The notes below the pieces were generated by a model, which searched no databases, had not been told where the DNA came from, and saw only the letters and a program-made list of their open reading frames with translations. From contig CBDCDT010000002.1 in the NCBI GenBank assembly GCA_965215445.1, positions 1,736,001 to 1,800,000 of the forward strand: a DNA stretch of 64,000 nucleotides, read 5' to 3'. Of the stretch, positions 16,362-23,843 are shown in pieces. Position numbers and translations under genes: made by a program. Source of the DNA: CBDBLK01 sp965215445 (GTDB taxonomy: Bacteria > Bdellovibrionota > Bacteriovoracia > Bacteriovoracales > Bacteriovoracaceae). The first letter of the stretch is position 1, and every line of letters begins with the position of its first letter.

Positions 16362-16865
16362 ATGGGTACTGCAAAAAAAAAGCGCGCTCGAAAATACTCC
16401 GCCTGGAAGACGTCGGCGCGGGAATTTGCCACCAAATTTGTCTTTCAGTTGTTGCTTTCCGAAAATAAATCCATGATAGCTCAATTGCGTGAAGATTCTG
16501 CTTTGTGTATCCGTGAATTGGAATCTTTTACGGTTAGTTACGAGATTCCCGACGAAGAACACGCCGGCAATCACTTGTCGGGAAAAACCCGCACGCTGGC
16601 CTTTGAAATGGTTCAAAAAATTGTCGGCAATTTTGACCAGTTGGAAGAAGTGATTGCTTCTCATTTGAAAAGTTCCTGGAAACTTTCTTCCATCGGAAAA
16701 ATGGATCACGCTTTTTTGCTGGTGGGAATTTGTGAAATGAAGGAATGGGATACCCCCCCCGGGGTAGTCATTTCCGATATAGTGGAACTGTCCAAAAAAT
16801 ATGCCCCCCAAAACTCCCCGGCCTTTATTCATGGTGTCCTCGATGCAGCAGCACGAAGAGCATAA
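16362..16865 (+). CDS. nusB: Transcription antitermination factor NusB
   Basis: RNA-binding helical protein of rRNA antitermination complexes. Signatures are SAREFATKFVFQLLLSE near the N-terminus and MDHAFLLVGICEMKEW, then PPGVVISDIVELSKKYAPQ and SPAFIHGVLDAAARR at the C-terminus. ATG 16362 is preferred because GAGG sits five bases before it; GTG 16356 is an alternative. An N-terminal basic extension (KKKRARKYSAWK) is somewhat longer than in E. coli. Confidence 0.9.
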   Translation: MGTAKKKRARKYSAWKTSAREFATKFVFQLLLSENKSMIAQLREDSALCIRELESFTVSYEIPDEEHAGNHLSGKTRTLAFEMVQKIVGNFDQLEEVIASHLKSSWKLSSIGKMDHAFLLVGICEMKEWDTPPGVVISDIVELSKKYAPQNSPAFIHGVLDAAARRA

Positions 16866-17259
16866 ATCTTTTCATCGCCTTCAGGAAAAAATTACGCCCC
16901 ATGTGTTGGGGTTGTTGTGGATTACCCAAAAGGACATCAAAGAGAGAGAAGAACCCTTCGGCGAATTGAATTATTTCTTTGATGCAACTTTGGGCAAGCG
17001 AATCTTTTTTGAACCCTTGCCGACGCAAACCCACTTGTTCGTAAGCAACCACTACCAAAACCCGGTTTACTTGGGGACTGTCAAACACGACAAACCTCAA
17101 TTGGGCCAGACCCTCAATCAGCTTTTAAGAGTCATGCAAGGCCGTGCCGTGGGCCGCAAAAAAGTCCTGGTGGTGCTCAAAGAGCAAAGCTTTTTTCCCG
17201 CCTCGGTGACCAAGGCCAACCCCTCGCTGGATTTTGATTTTTTGCTCTTTGTGAGCTGA
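16843..17259 (+). CDS. Hypothetical protein overlapping nusB
   Basis: A frame of about 138 residues beginning inside the nusB 3' end (ATG 16843 chosen; ATG 16831 is possible). It contains HKSFHRLQEKITPHVLGLLW, GELNYFFDATLGKRIFFEPL and LGQTLNQLLRVMQGRAVGRK. No signal peptide or membrane segment is evident. I do not recognise a family. Its position at the end of the fab-nusB operon suggests cotranscription. The 180 bp after it hold the regulatory elements of the next gene. Confidence 0.6.
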   Translation: MQQHEEHKSFHRLQEKITPHVLGLLWITQKDIKEREEPFGELNYFFDATLGKRIFFEPLPTQTHLFVSNHYQNPVYLGTVKHDKPQLGQTLNQLLRVMQGRAVGRKKVLVVLKEQSFFPASVTKANPSLDFDFLLFVS

Positions 17260-17352
17260 TGAGCGGAGAAAGTGTCTAAAAATTAGACAGTCGGCCGCCA
17301 TTTTAACGTCTCTTCAAGGCGGCCCTGCCGGCCATCCCCAAAGCACTTGTTA

Positions 17353-17378
17353 TTCCCAGTCATTTCAATAGCTTGGAA
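17353..17378 (+). promoter_or_regulatory. Possible upstream activator site for the 17440 gene
   Basis: TTCCCAGTCATTTCAA followed by TTGGAA (17373-17378) resembles TTCCCATGATTTCAA followed by TTGGAA at 20291-20315 upstream of the paralog. Spacing to the -24 GG differs by 11 bp, about one helical turn. Conservation in otherwise unrelated intergenic sequence suggests a binding site for a shared activator. Confidence 0.4.
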
Positions 17379-17398
17379 GGCCTTCGTCCGAGCAAAAC

Positions 17399-17416
17399 TT
17401 GGCATGATTCTTGCAT
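17399..17416 (+). promoter_or_regulatory. Candidate sigma-54 promoter
   Basis: TTGGCATGATTCTTGCAT carries GG at 17401-17402 and GC at 17413-17414, exactly ten bases apart, in contexts (TTGGCA, TTGCA) close to the -24/-12 consensus. The start codon is 26 bp after the GC, the same distance as at the paralog. Confidence 0.65.
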
Positions 17417-17439
17417 CTATAAGGGTAAGAGGGGGAAAC

Positions 17440-18270
17440 ATGAAAAAACTTAATCTTGGACAATTTATCACCATCGCCATCACCGCCCTGATGAGCTTTA
17501 ATTTGGGCAATTCAGATCGCAATGATTTCAGTAGTTTAGAGCGCTTGAATTTGAAAGATTTAAGGCCGGTGATTGTTTCCGCAAAAGGCGGCCGCGCCCC
17601 CGCTTCTTATGCTCCTTCCGACGATTTGGCCCCCGCTCCCCTCAACAAAGAGAGTTTTTCCAGTCAAATTTGGGCCGAAGACAACAGCGGAATCCTGAAG
17701 TCCATGCAGAGGGATTTCAAGCGTTGGGAAATGCTCGACGAATACGCTAAAAACCGCAATTTGCAATCAACCGGCCTTTACGACACTCCCAACGCTGACG
17801 TGAGAACCCGTTATTTGAAAAAGAGAATGGTGAAATACCTCGACCGTCGCCTGGCCGGAGAAATGAAAAGTGCTAAAAAAGGTTCTGCTCTTAACCGCGT
17901 GAAGCAGATTCAAAAAACTCTTCGCCCCGCCGCCGAAGCACAAGTTTCCAAGCGAATTAAGGTTAAGTTTAAAGCGCGATTGTTGGAAGGCAGGGCCGTT
18001 GCCCGCATCGAAAACCCTTGGGTTAAAACCGAAGTATCCAACAAGATTGGCGGTTCCACTGAAGTCAAAGCAATCCGTAGTATTGCTTCTTTGCAAGTAA
18101 ACGCCAGCTTAAACTATCAGGTCAACAAAAAGCAATGGGAAATGGCCATCAACCGCCCCCTCTCCAAAGCGATGATGGCCAAAATCTCTTCTACTCAATC
18201 CTCCAAAGACATGGCCTTTGGAGGTTCTTCCGATCGCAAGGCCGAAGTCATCTTTTTTAAGCGCTTCTAG
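17440..18270 (+). CDS. Exported paralog A of unknown function, behind a GG-N10-GC promoter
   Basis: This 276-residue protein starts at an ATG behind GAGGGGGAAAC. It has an N-terminal hydrophobic segment (about 8-23), then a conserved body shared with the gene at 20388: SYAPSDDLAP, FSSQIWAED, MQRDFKRWEM, DEYAKNRNLQSTGLY, KRMVKYLDRRLAGEMK, RPAAEAQVSKRI, FKARLLEGRA, RIENPWVKTE, SNKIGGSTE. The end is strand-like and finishes with FFKRF. The aromatic C-terminus and alternating late segments could suit a periplasmic or outer-membrane protein, but this is not established. No family is recognised. Confidence 0.75.
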   Translation: MKKLNLGQFITIAITALMSFNLGNSDRNDFSSLERLNLKDLRPVIVSAKGGRAPASYAPSDDLAPAPLNKESFSSQIWAEDNSGILKSMQRDFKRWEMLDEYAKNRNLQSTGLYDTPNADVRTRYLKKRMVKYLDRRLAGEMKSAKKGSALNRVKQIQKTLRPAAEAQVSKRIKVKFKARLLEGRAVARIENPWVKTEVSNKIGGSTEVKAIRSIASLQVNASLNYQVNKKQWEMAINRPLSKAMMAKISSTQSSKDMAFGGSSDRKAEVIFFKRF

Positions 18271-18282
18271 GATGTGCCGGAT

Positions 18283-19389
18283 TTATTTGTCCAACTCAGC
18301 GATATAGGCCAGCCCAAGTTTGGCAAAATTGACCGAGTGGTTGGCATTGCCCCCGGTGTTTTCGAGCGTGTCCGCAGCGCTGTGAATGTGTTTATTGCGT
18401 TCACCCCTTCTTGAATCCGTCAGCATTGAGGCCCTAAAACCCATGTTGCTCCAAGCGATGTGATCGGAGCCACGGCGTTCCAGTGGGGACTCCCAGCGAA
18501 CCTGGGGAAGGTAGGCATCTAGCAGGCGTCCCAAAAATTGGTTTTGGTCACGGTCGGTGGTTTCTCGATGGCCGACGATAACCAGGTCGAGGTCATCGGA
18601 ACCTTTAAAACTGGTCATATCAAAATTGAGTACGCCGATGATGTTGGCGTGGCCGTCTCGGTAGTTTCTGGCAATTTCACTAGAGCCAATGAGATGGGCC
18701 TCTTCACCGGCGTAGACGATAAATTGCAGCGTTCTTCTGGGGCGGTAGTCGTGTTTCATTAAGATGCGCAATATTTCAGTGATGGTGCCGACTCCCGAGG
18801 CATTGTCATTGGCACCCGGTGCCTCGGAGAGAATAGGGAGGATGCTCAGGGAAGTTCTCGGTTCTGGAGAGACTGTCGGAGGATTGTACTGTTCGACAGA
18901 AAAGATGGAATCACTCTCTTCAAACCGTTGTACGGCCAGGGTTTTGCCGCTAAATTCTGGCCCAACCGCAATGGAATCCCCGTGAGCGCCCACCACAATA
19001 ATCTCTTGGGGGAGTTCACTTCCCCGAATGGTGAGGAACAAGGAGGGCATGAGAGCATCTTTGGGGTTTGGCCTTAAATGTTTGGGCCAGTGGTGGCCGT
19101 GAAGTCCTATGGAGACGTCGTTTCGCCTTCTGGCAAATTCCTTCCAGCGTTTCAAGATCGCCCTTTGAGAGGCAATCGCCTCGGGACTGGTGTAAAATCT
19201 GGTTTTGAAACTCGACATTTTCCTGATGACCTCTTCGATATTGACCGCCTTGACGTCAGACATCAGGCGCTTAACTAGGTCTTTGCAGGCGATGCTGTAG
19301 TCTACGCTTTGAGCGGAATCGGACAGGCAAAAGAATACAAAAGAGAAGGCCAATGGCCGGAGCGTCTTCAAAATTTTCCCATTGTTCAC
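18283..19389 (-). CDS. Secreted M28-family zinc aminopeptidase
   Basis: This 368-residue exported metallopeptidase has a signal peptide (about 1-29). The zinc-ligand pattern of M28 aminopeptidases is complete in order: His in VVGAHGDS, bridging Asp in PGANDNASGVG, the catalytic Glu pair in VYAGEEAHLIGS, Asp in VLNFDMTS, and His in KHIHSAADT. It probably releases N-terminal residues from peptides in the periplasm or medium. GTG start at 19389 behind GAGGATATT. It is convergent with paralog A and lies downstream of the methyltransferase on the same strand. Confidence 0.9.
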   Translation of the reverse strand: MNNGKILKTLRPLAFSFVFFCLSDSAQSVDYSIACKDLVKRLMSDVKAVNIEEVIRKMSSFKTRFYTSPEAIASQRAILKRWKEFARRRNDVSIGLHGHHWPKHLRPNPKDALMPSLFLTIRGSELPQEIIVVGAHGDSIAVGPEFSGKTLAVQRFEESDSIFSVEQYNPPTVSPEPRTSLSILPILSEAPGANDNASGVGTITEILRILMKHDYRPRRTLQFIVYAGEEAHLIGSSEIARNYRDGHANIIGVLNFDMTSFKGSDDLDLVIVGHRETTDRDQNQFLGRLLDAYLPQVRWESPLERRGSDHIAWSNMGFRASMLTDSRRGERNKHIHSAADTLENTGGNANHSVNFAKLGLAYIAELDK

Positions 19390-19410
19390 AATATCCTCGC
19401 TTGTGGTTTG

Positions 19411-20217
19411 TTACAATTCGGCGGTGATATAGCACACCCACGACTCGCAATTTTCTTCGCTGGTGGAGGGGGTGAACTCGCCGTTGCCCTCGCCGTCTCC
19501 GTCGTCGCCCTCCCAGTAGACGGTGGTTTTGCATAGGCCCGCCTCTTCGAGAGTTTCGGTGATTTCCCGGGTAGTCCAGTGGCGCCAGTCGTAGGTGAAG
19601 GCGCGTTTGAAATTTTTGCCATCTTTTTTGGTTTTGAAATGAATGGCAAAGCGGGTTTCGTTGGTGATGGGATTGTAGGCCTCGCAATCCCAATAGTAGC
19701 TGTGTCCTGACAGGTCAGTTTCCTCCACCAGTTCTTGAAAACATTCGGTGCCGCCGAAGATGTCGAGAAAGAAAACGCCGCCGGGGTTGAGACTTTTGCG
19801 AACTTGTTTAAAGTAGTGCAACAGTTTTTGGCGCTCTTTAAAGATAAAATAGGAAAAATTAAAGGCGCAGATCACGTCGGTTTTAAAGGGGTAGTCGTCC
19901 ACCACGTTGCCTTGAAGGTAGCTCATCCGGCCTTGGTTTTGCACACCCATGCGGGCGTAGTGTTTGCGTTTTCCGTAGTCCATGGGTTCGGGGTCGAGGT
20001 CGATGCCCCAGGCGGTGTGTTTTTTGCTTTGCAAGGCCCAGCCGCAGGCCAGGGCGGCGGTTCCACAGAAATCTTCGCGCAGGGAATAAGGCCTTTGCCC
20101 CCGGATTTTCTTGTATTCGCGGTTGATGAAATCAATGTCGTTTTGATGGTCTTGCACCGACTTTTCGTAAAGCTGGTATTTGAGGTTTGTGGGCAATTGG
20201 GGTTTTTTCGCCGGCAT
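19411..20217 (-). CDS. Class I SAM-dependent methyltransferase
   Basis: This 268-residue protein has a SAM-binding core: SLREDFCGTAALACGWA (motif I, about residues 46-62), GIDLDPEPMDYG (acidic end of strand 2), NVVDDYPFKTDVICAFNFSYF (motif IV region), and SLNPGGVFFLDIFGG (post-motif). The C-terminal domain includes YDWRHWTTREITETLEEAG. Substrate is unknown. The last residues are unusually acidic (EGDDGDGEGNGE). Its stop is 21 bp before the M28 gene start, so the two may be cotranscribed. Confidence 0.85.
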   Translation of the reverse strand: MPAKKPQLPTNLKYQLYEKSVQDHQNDIDFINREYKKIRGQRPYSLREDFCGTAALACGWALQSKKHTAWGIDLDPEPMDYGKRKHYARMGVQNQGRMSYLQGNVVDDYPFKTDVICAFNFSYFIFKERQKLLHYFKQVRKSLNPGGVFFLDIFGGTECFQELVEETDLSGHSYYWDCEAYNPITNETRFAIHFKTKKDGKNFKRAFTYDWRHWTTREITETLEEAGLCKTTVYWEGDDGDGEGNGEFTPSTSEENCESWVCYITAEL

Positions 20218-20290
20218 GGTGCCGGCATCCTAACGCTTTTGAGGGAGGTTTGGCATCCGCCTTTCCCCCCATCTCAAAAAATCTCACCAT

Positions 20291-20315
20291 TTCCCATGAT
20301 TTCAAGGGGTTGGAA
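20291..20315 (+). promoter_or_regulatory. Possible upstream activator site for the 20388 gene
   Basis: TTCCCATGATTTCAA and TTGGAA match the element at 17353-17378 upstream of paralog A. It is followed by a local inverted repeat GGGGTTGGAAACCCC (20307-20321). Confidence 0.4.
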
Positions 20316-20346
20316 ACCCCAGTAAAGGGAAATTAACTAATGACTT

Positions 20347-20364
20347 ATGGCGCAATTTCTGCTA
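20347..20364 (+). promoter_or_regulatory. Candidate sigma-54 promoter
   Basis: ATGGCGCAATTTCTGCTA carries GG at 20349-20350 and GC at 20361-20362 with exactly ten bases between, and the ATG again 26 bp after the GC. The hexamers are less canonical than at 17399, but the geometry is identical. Confidence 0.55.
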
Positions 20365-20387
20365 CAACAAAGGTAGAGAGAAAAAGT

Positions 20388-21185
20388 ATGAAAAGGCCTG
20401 GTTTGAAGTATCTTGGCGCGATTTTGGCAGCAATTCTGGTTGTCTGTGGCCTTTATTATCTCGATTTTGGGCCAAAAGATTCTGGGCGGACACCTGCTTC
20501 CATCGGCCGCGCTCCCTCTTCCTATGCCCCCTCCGACGATCTGGCCCCCTCGCCCCTCGAAAAAGAGAGCTTTGCCAGTCAAATTTGGGCCGAAGACAGT
20601 GCTGGGATTTTGCAGTCCATGCAGCGAGATTTCAATCGCTGGGAGATGATGGACGAATACGCCAAAAACCGCAATTTGCAGTCAACCGGCCTTTACAGCA
20701 CTCCCGATACGCAGATGCGAACGCGCTATCTGAGAAAGAGGATGGTCAAATATCTCGACCGCCGTTTGGCCGGGGAAATGAAGGGGGCCAAAAAAGGCTC
20801 CACCCTTCACCGCATGAAGCAGGTTCAAAAAAGTCTTCGCCCCGCCGCCGAAGCGCAAGTGTCCAAGCGGATAAAGCTCAAGTTTAAGGCGCGCCTGTTG
20901 GAAGGCAGGGCGATTGCCCGCATTGAAAACCCCTGGGTCAAGACCGAAATTTCCAATAAAATTGGTGGTTCTACCGAGATCAAGGCCATCCGTGATATTG
21001 CCTCCCTGAAGGTGAGTGCCAGCGTAAACTATCAAGTCGATAAGAGTCAGTGGGAAATGGCGGTCAATCGTCCCCTGTCTCCCTCTTTGAACGCCAGGGT
21101 TTCCTCTCTTCAGTCCGATAAAGAGATGGTTTTTGCAGAGTCTTCCGATCAGAAAGCGGAATTAATTTTTTACCGACGCTTTTAA
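20388..21185 (+). CDS. Exported paralog B of unknown function, behind a GG-N10-GC promoter
   Basis: This 265-residue paralog of the gene at 17440 has a transmembrane or signal segment at residues 6-24 (YLGAILAAILVVCGLYYLDF), then the conserved body beginning SSYAPSDDLAPSPL and ending IFYRRF. About three quarters of positions in the body agree by eye between the two copies. ATG 20388 is chosen because its distance to the promoter matches paralog A; an upstream ATG at 20340 would start inside the promoter. The intervening M28 and methyltransferase genes are on the opposite strand. Confidence 0.75.
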   Translation: MKRPGLKYLGAILAAILVVCGLYYLDFGPKDSGRTPASIGRAPSSYAPSDDLAPSPLEKESFASQIWAEDSAGILQSMQRDFNRWEMMDEYAKNRNLQSTGLYSTPDTQMRTRYLRKRMVKYLDRRLAGEMKGAKKGSTLHRMKQVQKSLRPAAEAQVSKRIKLKFKARLLEGRAIARIENPWVKTEISNKIGGSTEIKAIRDIASLKVSASVNYQVDKSQWEMAVNRPLSPSLNARVSSLQSDKEMVFAESSDQKAELIFYRRF

Positions 21186-21284
21186 TCATTCTAAATTCGG
21201 GGCGGTAGCGGTTTTCAAAAATTCCAACTTGCGGTAAGATTTGAAGAAAGAAGCACCAACCGTCAGACGAATAAGAGAGCTGCC

Positions 21285-22544
21285 ATGAGCTTATTTGAAA
21301 GCCCCCTTTTTAAAGATTCCTTTCAACAATTAGAAATTTCCGGCCAGGTGGGGAATATCGACCCCAACATTGTGGAGCGCTTGAAATATCCCAAGCGCGC
21401 GCTGCAAGTGGCGGTTCCCATTCGTCTGGACGACGGCCAGGTCAAAATCTTTCAAGGTTTTCGAGTTCAGCACAATATGACTTTAGGCCCGGGCAAAGGG
21501 GGGATTCGCTATCATCCCCAGGTGGATCTGTCCGAGACTGCCGCCCTGGCCATGTTGATGACTTTTAAATGCTCTCTGGTGGGGTTGCCCCTGGGTGGGG
21601 CCAAAGGCGGAGTGCAAGTCGATCCCAACGACCTCTCCCGCCAGGAATTGCAGGCCCTGACCAGAAGGTTTGCCACGGAAATCAATATGATCGTCGGCCC
21701 CAACGTGGATATTCCCGCCCCCGACATCGGAACCGACGGCCAGACCATGGCCTGGTTTGTGGACACTTACTCCCAGCTTAAAGGTTACAGTATTCCGGGA
21801 GTGGTGACCGGCAAGCCCATCTGTGTGGGCGGTTCCCTCGGCCGCGGAGAATCCACCGGCAAGGGTGTTGCCTATTGTATTAACTTTGCCGCCCAAAAAT
21901 TGGGGATGGAAATTGGCCACAAAACCAGAGTGGCGATTCACGGTTTTGGTAAAGTCGGACAACCGGCGGCGGTGGATTTGGTCGCCCAAGGGGCCAAAGT
22001 GGTGGCCCTGGGGGATGTTTCGGGAGCGGTCTACTGCTCCAAAGGCATTGATATTGGCGAGGCCGTGAAATACATCGGGCAAAACCAATTTTTAAAAGGC
22101 CTGCCCGGTTGCGAGGCGATTTCCAACGAAGACCTTTTTGCCCTCGACGTGGATATTCTCATTCCCGCCGCCATCGACGGGGTGATCACCGCTCAAAACG
22201 CACCTACGGTCAAGGCCAAAGTCATCGCCGAAGGGGCCAACGGGCCACTCACCCGCGAGGCAATTGAAATTGTCACCAAAAATGGAACTTTTATCATCCC
22301 CGATATTTTGTGTAACGCCGGCGGGGTGATCGTCTCCTATTTTGAATGGGTGCAGGGCCTGCAAAACTTTTTCTGGGGCCTCGACGAAATCAACAACAAA
22401 CTTCACGATATTCTCAGGCAGTCCTTTGCCTCCGTCATCGAAGTCGCCGAAGAGCATAAAGTCGATATGAAAAAGGCCGCCTTTATCGCTGCCCTTAGAC
22501 GATTGGAAAAGGCCATGCGTTTGCGCGGACTCTTTCCCGCCTAG
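21285..22544 (+). CDS. gdhA: Glutamate dehydrogenase (Glu/Leu/Phe/Val dehydrogenase family)
   Basis: Reversible oxidative deamination of glutamate to 2-oxoglutarate. The 419-residue protein has the catalytic Lys region GPGKGGIRYHP and MTFKCSLVGLPLGGAKGG, the Asp in DIPAPDIGTDGQTMAW, the nucleotide motif IHGFGKVGQPAA, and DILCNAGGVIVSYFEWVQ. Length and motifs match the hexameric class. The stop codon TAG is 2 bp before a 131-bp inverted-repeat element. Confidence 0.95.
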   Translation: MSLFESPLFKDSFQQLEISGQVGNIDPNIVERLKYPKRALQVAVPIRLDDGQVKIFQGFRVQHNMTLGPGKGGIRYHPQVDLSETAALAMLMTFKCSLVGLPLGGAKGGVQVDPNDLSRQELQALTRRFATEINMIVGPNVDIPAPDIGTDGQTMAWFVDTYSQLKGYSIPGVVTGKPICVGGSLGRGESTGKGVAYCINFAAQKLGMEIGHKTRVAIHGFGKVGQPAAVDLVAQGAKVVALGDVSGAVYCSKGIDIGEAVKYIGQNQFLKGLPGCEAISNEDLFALDVDILIPAAIDGVITAQNAPTVKAKVIAEGANGPLTREAIEIVTKNGTFIIPDILCNAGGVIVSYFEWVQGLQNFFWGLDEINNKLHDILRQSFASVIEVAEEHKVDMKKAAFIAALRRLEKAMRLRGLFPA

Positions 22545-22546
22545 TG

Positions 22547-22677
22547 GGTAAGCACTCACACTTCAGACCGTCTTGGGAGTCAGCTACGCCGTCACTCCTT
22601 GCGACGTACTCGGAATGTACGCCTCAGTCGTTTCGGCTTGCTTCCCCCCAATCCGGCCTAAATTGCGAGCGCTTACC
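22547..22677. repeat. 131-bp element with terminal inverted repeats, copy A
   Basis: Ends GGTAAGCACTC (22547-22557) and GAGCGCTTACC (22667-22677) are inverted repeats with one mismatch. The interior is closely similar to 46568-46698 (for example CTCACACTTCAGACC, GTCACTCCTTGCG, CCTCAGTCG). Both copies are 131 bp and both are followed by TGCTTTTATCGTA. It codes for no transposase, so it is a small non-autonomous or structural repeat. It begins 2 bp after the gdhA stop codon. Confidence 0.8.
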
Positions 22678-22696
22678 TTGCTTTTATCGTAAGTTT

Positions 22697-23191
22697 TTGC
22701 TGATTTTCGTGGCCATTTTTATTGTTGGTAGTTCGGCCCGCGCTGAAACGTTAAAACGGGAAGTAATCAATGGCCGCAAGATTGCCTTTCCCCTGCGCCA
22801 AGTGTGCAAATCCTTCGGCAAAAAACACCAACTGCTGGCGCAGGCGCTCAATACCCGGCAGGTAGACTGCATGGGGGAGGCGGTTAGCAGTTTTGATTTT
22901 TGTGGCAAGCAAAGTTTTTCTTCGGGTTCTTTTTTGCGTGGATATGTCGAGAAATCTGGACGGCGGGTCATTTGTGAAAGTGGAGAGGCGGTGCATTTGG
23001 ATCTCGCCTGCCACGGTCGCTACCGCTCTTGGTGCAAAAAACCAAAGCATAGCTGTGAGCGTCTAAAATCTTCCCACGCCCGCCGTTTGGAACTCTTTCA
23101 CGTCTCGCTGGTGGACGCTGCAAATGGCCAGAACTTGCGGTGTTATTATATGAGTTCCTCGCAAAACGATCTCTTTTTGACCAGTTTGTGA
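22697..23191 (+). CDS. Small Cys-containing exported protein with disturbed 5' end
   Basis: The coding character is clear from about 22697 (TTG; GTG 22709 is an alternative). A hydrophobic signal-like stretch KFLLIFVAIFIVGSSARA is followed by KREVINGRKIAFPLRQVCK, six or more Cys and a basic region. The open frame extends upstream through the 131-bp repeat to 22544, but that part is repeat-derived. The original start and promoter may have been displaced by the element. No family is recognised. Confidence 0.5.
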   Translation: MLIFVAIFIVGSSARAETLKREVINGRKIAFPLRQVCKSFGKKHQLLAQALNTRQVDCMGEAVSSFDFCGKQSFSSGSFLRGYVEKSGRRVICESGEAVHLDLACHGRYRSWCKKPKHSCERLKSSHARRLELFHVSLVDAANGQNLRCYYMSSSQNDLFLTSL

Positions 23192-23281
23192 CCATTTGGT
23201 TTTTACGCTACTTGTCTTAATCGCCTGTTTTCAAGGGTTTGTGGCCTAGAGAAATGTTGGCATCCTAGCAGATACTCGGGC

Positions 23282-23818
23282 ATGAATCCCAGACTCTTAG
23301 GCCTGATTCCCCGCCACCAAAACCAGCAAGTGCTGGGCCTTTACGCCTACGCCAGCAATGGGCTGCCCGGCCTGGAGATTCTGGGCCTTCCTAACGCACA
23401 GGGGAAATGCCTCAAGGAAAAGGTGATCTACCTCGGCCGGGAACAGGGCCTGGCCCTTCCCCCCAAGCGCTACATGATTTCAGTGGAGGGGTGTGAGTCT
23501 CTTCCCCGCCAGGAGCGCGACGGATTAAAGTACCTGGAACTTCCCATCATCTTTTTGTTTTGGAGCATGACCGGGCATTTGAATTTGCGCAGGCCCCAGG
23601 ATTGTTTGATTAGCGGGCATGTGGGACTCGACGGAAAAATTCACCCTCCCCCGGTGAAATCTGGCTTTTGGAAAAATCTGAATCAATTGATGTGTGCCCG
23701 CAAACGCCACTTGACCGTGATTGGCCCCCACTTTCCGCGTATCCAAGCAAATTTCCTTCACTATTTTCAGGTGCGGGAGTTGAGAGAGGTCTTGGGTATG
23801 GGGCGAAGTGGGCATTGA
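23282..23818 (+). CDS. Stand-alone ComM/YifB N-terminal domain protein
   Basis: This 178-residue protein resembles only the N-terminal S5-fold domain of ComM/YifB (Mg-chelatase-like) proteins: NGLPGLEILGLPNAQGKCLK (about residues 28-47), LPPKRYMISVEG, RDGLKYLELPIIF, and SGHVGLDGKIHPP in the place of the family's GELSLDG. Full-length ComM is about 500 residues with an AAA+ ATPase domain, which is absent here, so it cannot be the branch-migration helicase. It may be a truncated remnant or a domain with its own role. The frame has no visible internal damage. Confidence 0.6.
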   Translation: MNPRLLGLIPRHQNQQVLGLYAYASNGLPGLEILGLPNAQGKCLKEKVIYLGREQGLALPPKRYMISVEGCESLPRQERDGLKYLELPIIFLFWSMTGHLNLRRPQDCLISGHVGLDGKIHPPPVKSGFWKNLNQLMCARKRHLTVIGPHFPRIQANFLHYFQVRELREVLGMGRSGH

Positions 23819-23843
23819 TCTTTCCCCCTGTTAACATTTTATT

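Noticed and set aside
19735..20325. Plus-strand frame opposite the methyltransferase
   Set aside because: Antisense to a gene with clear SAM motifs; no independent signals.
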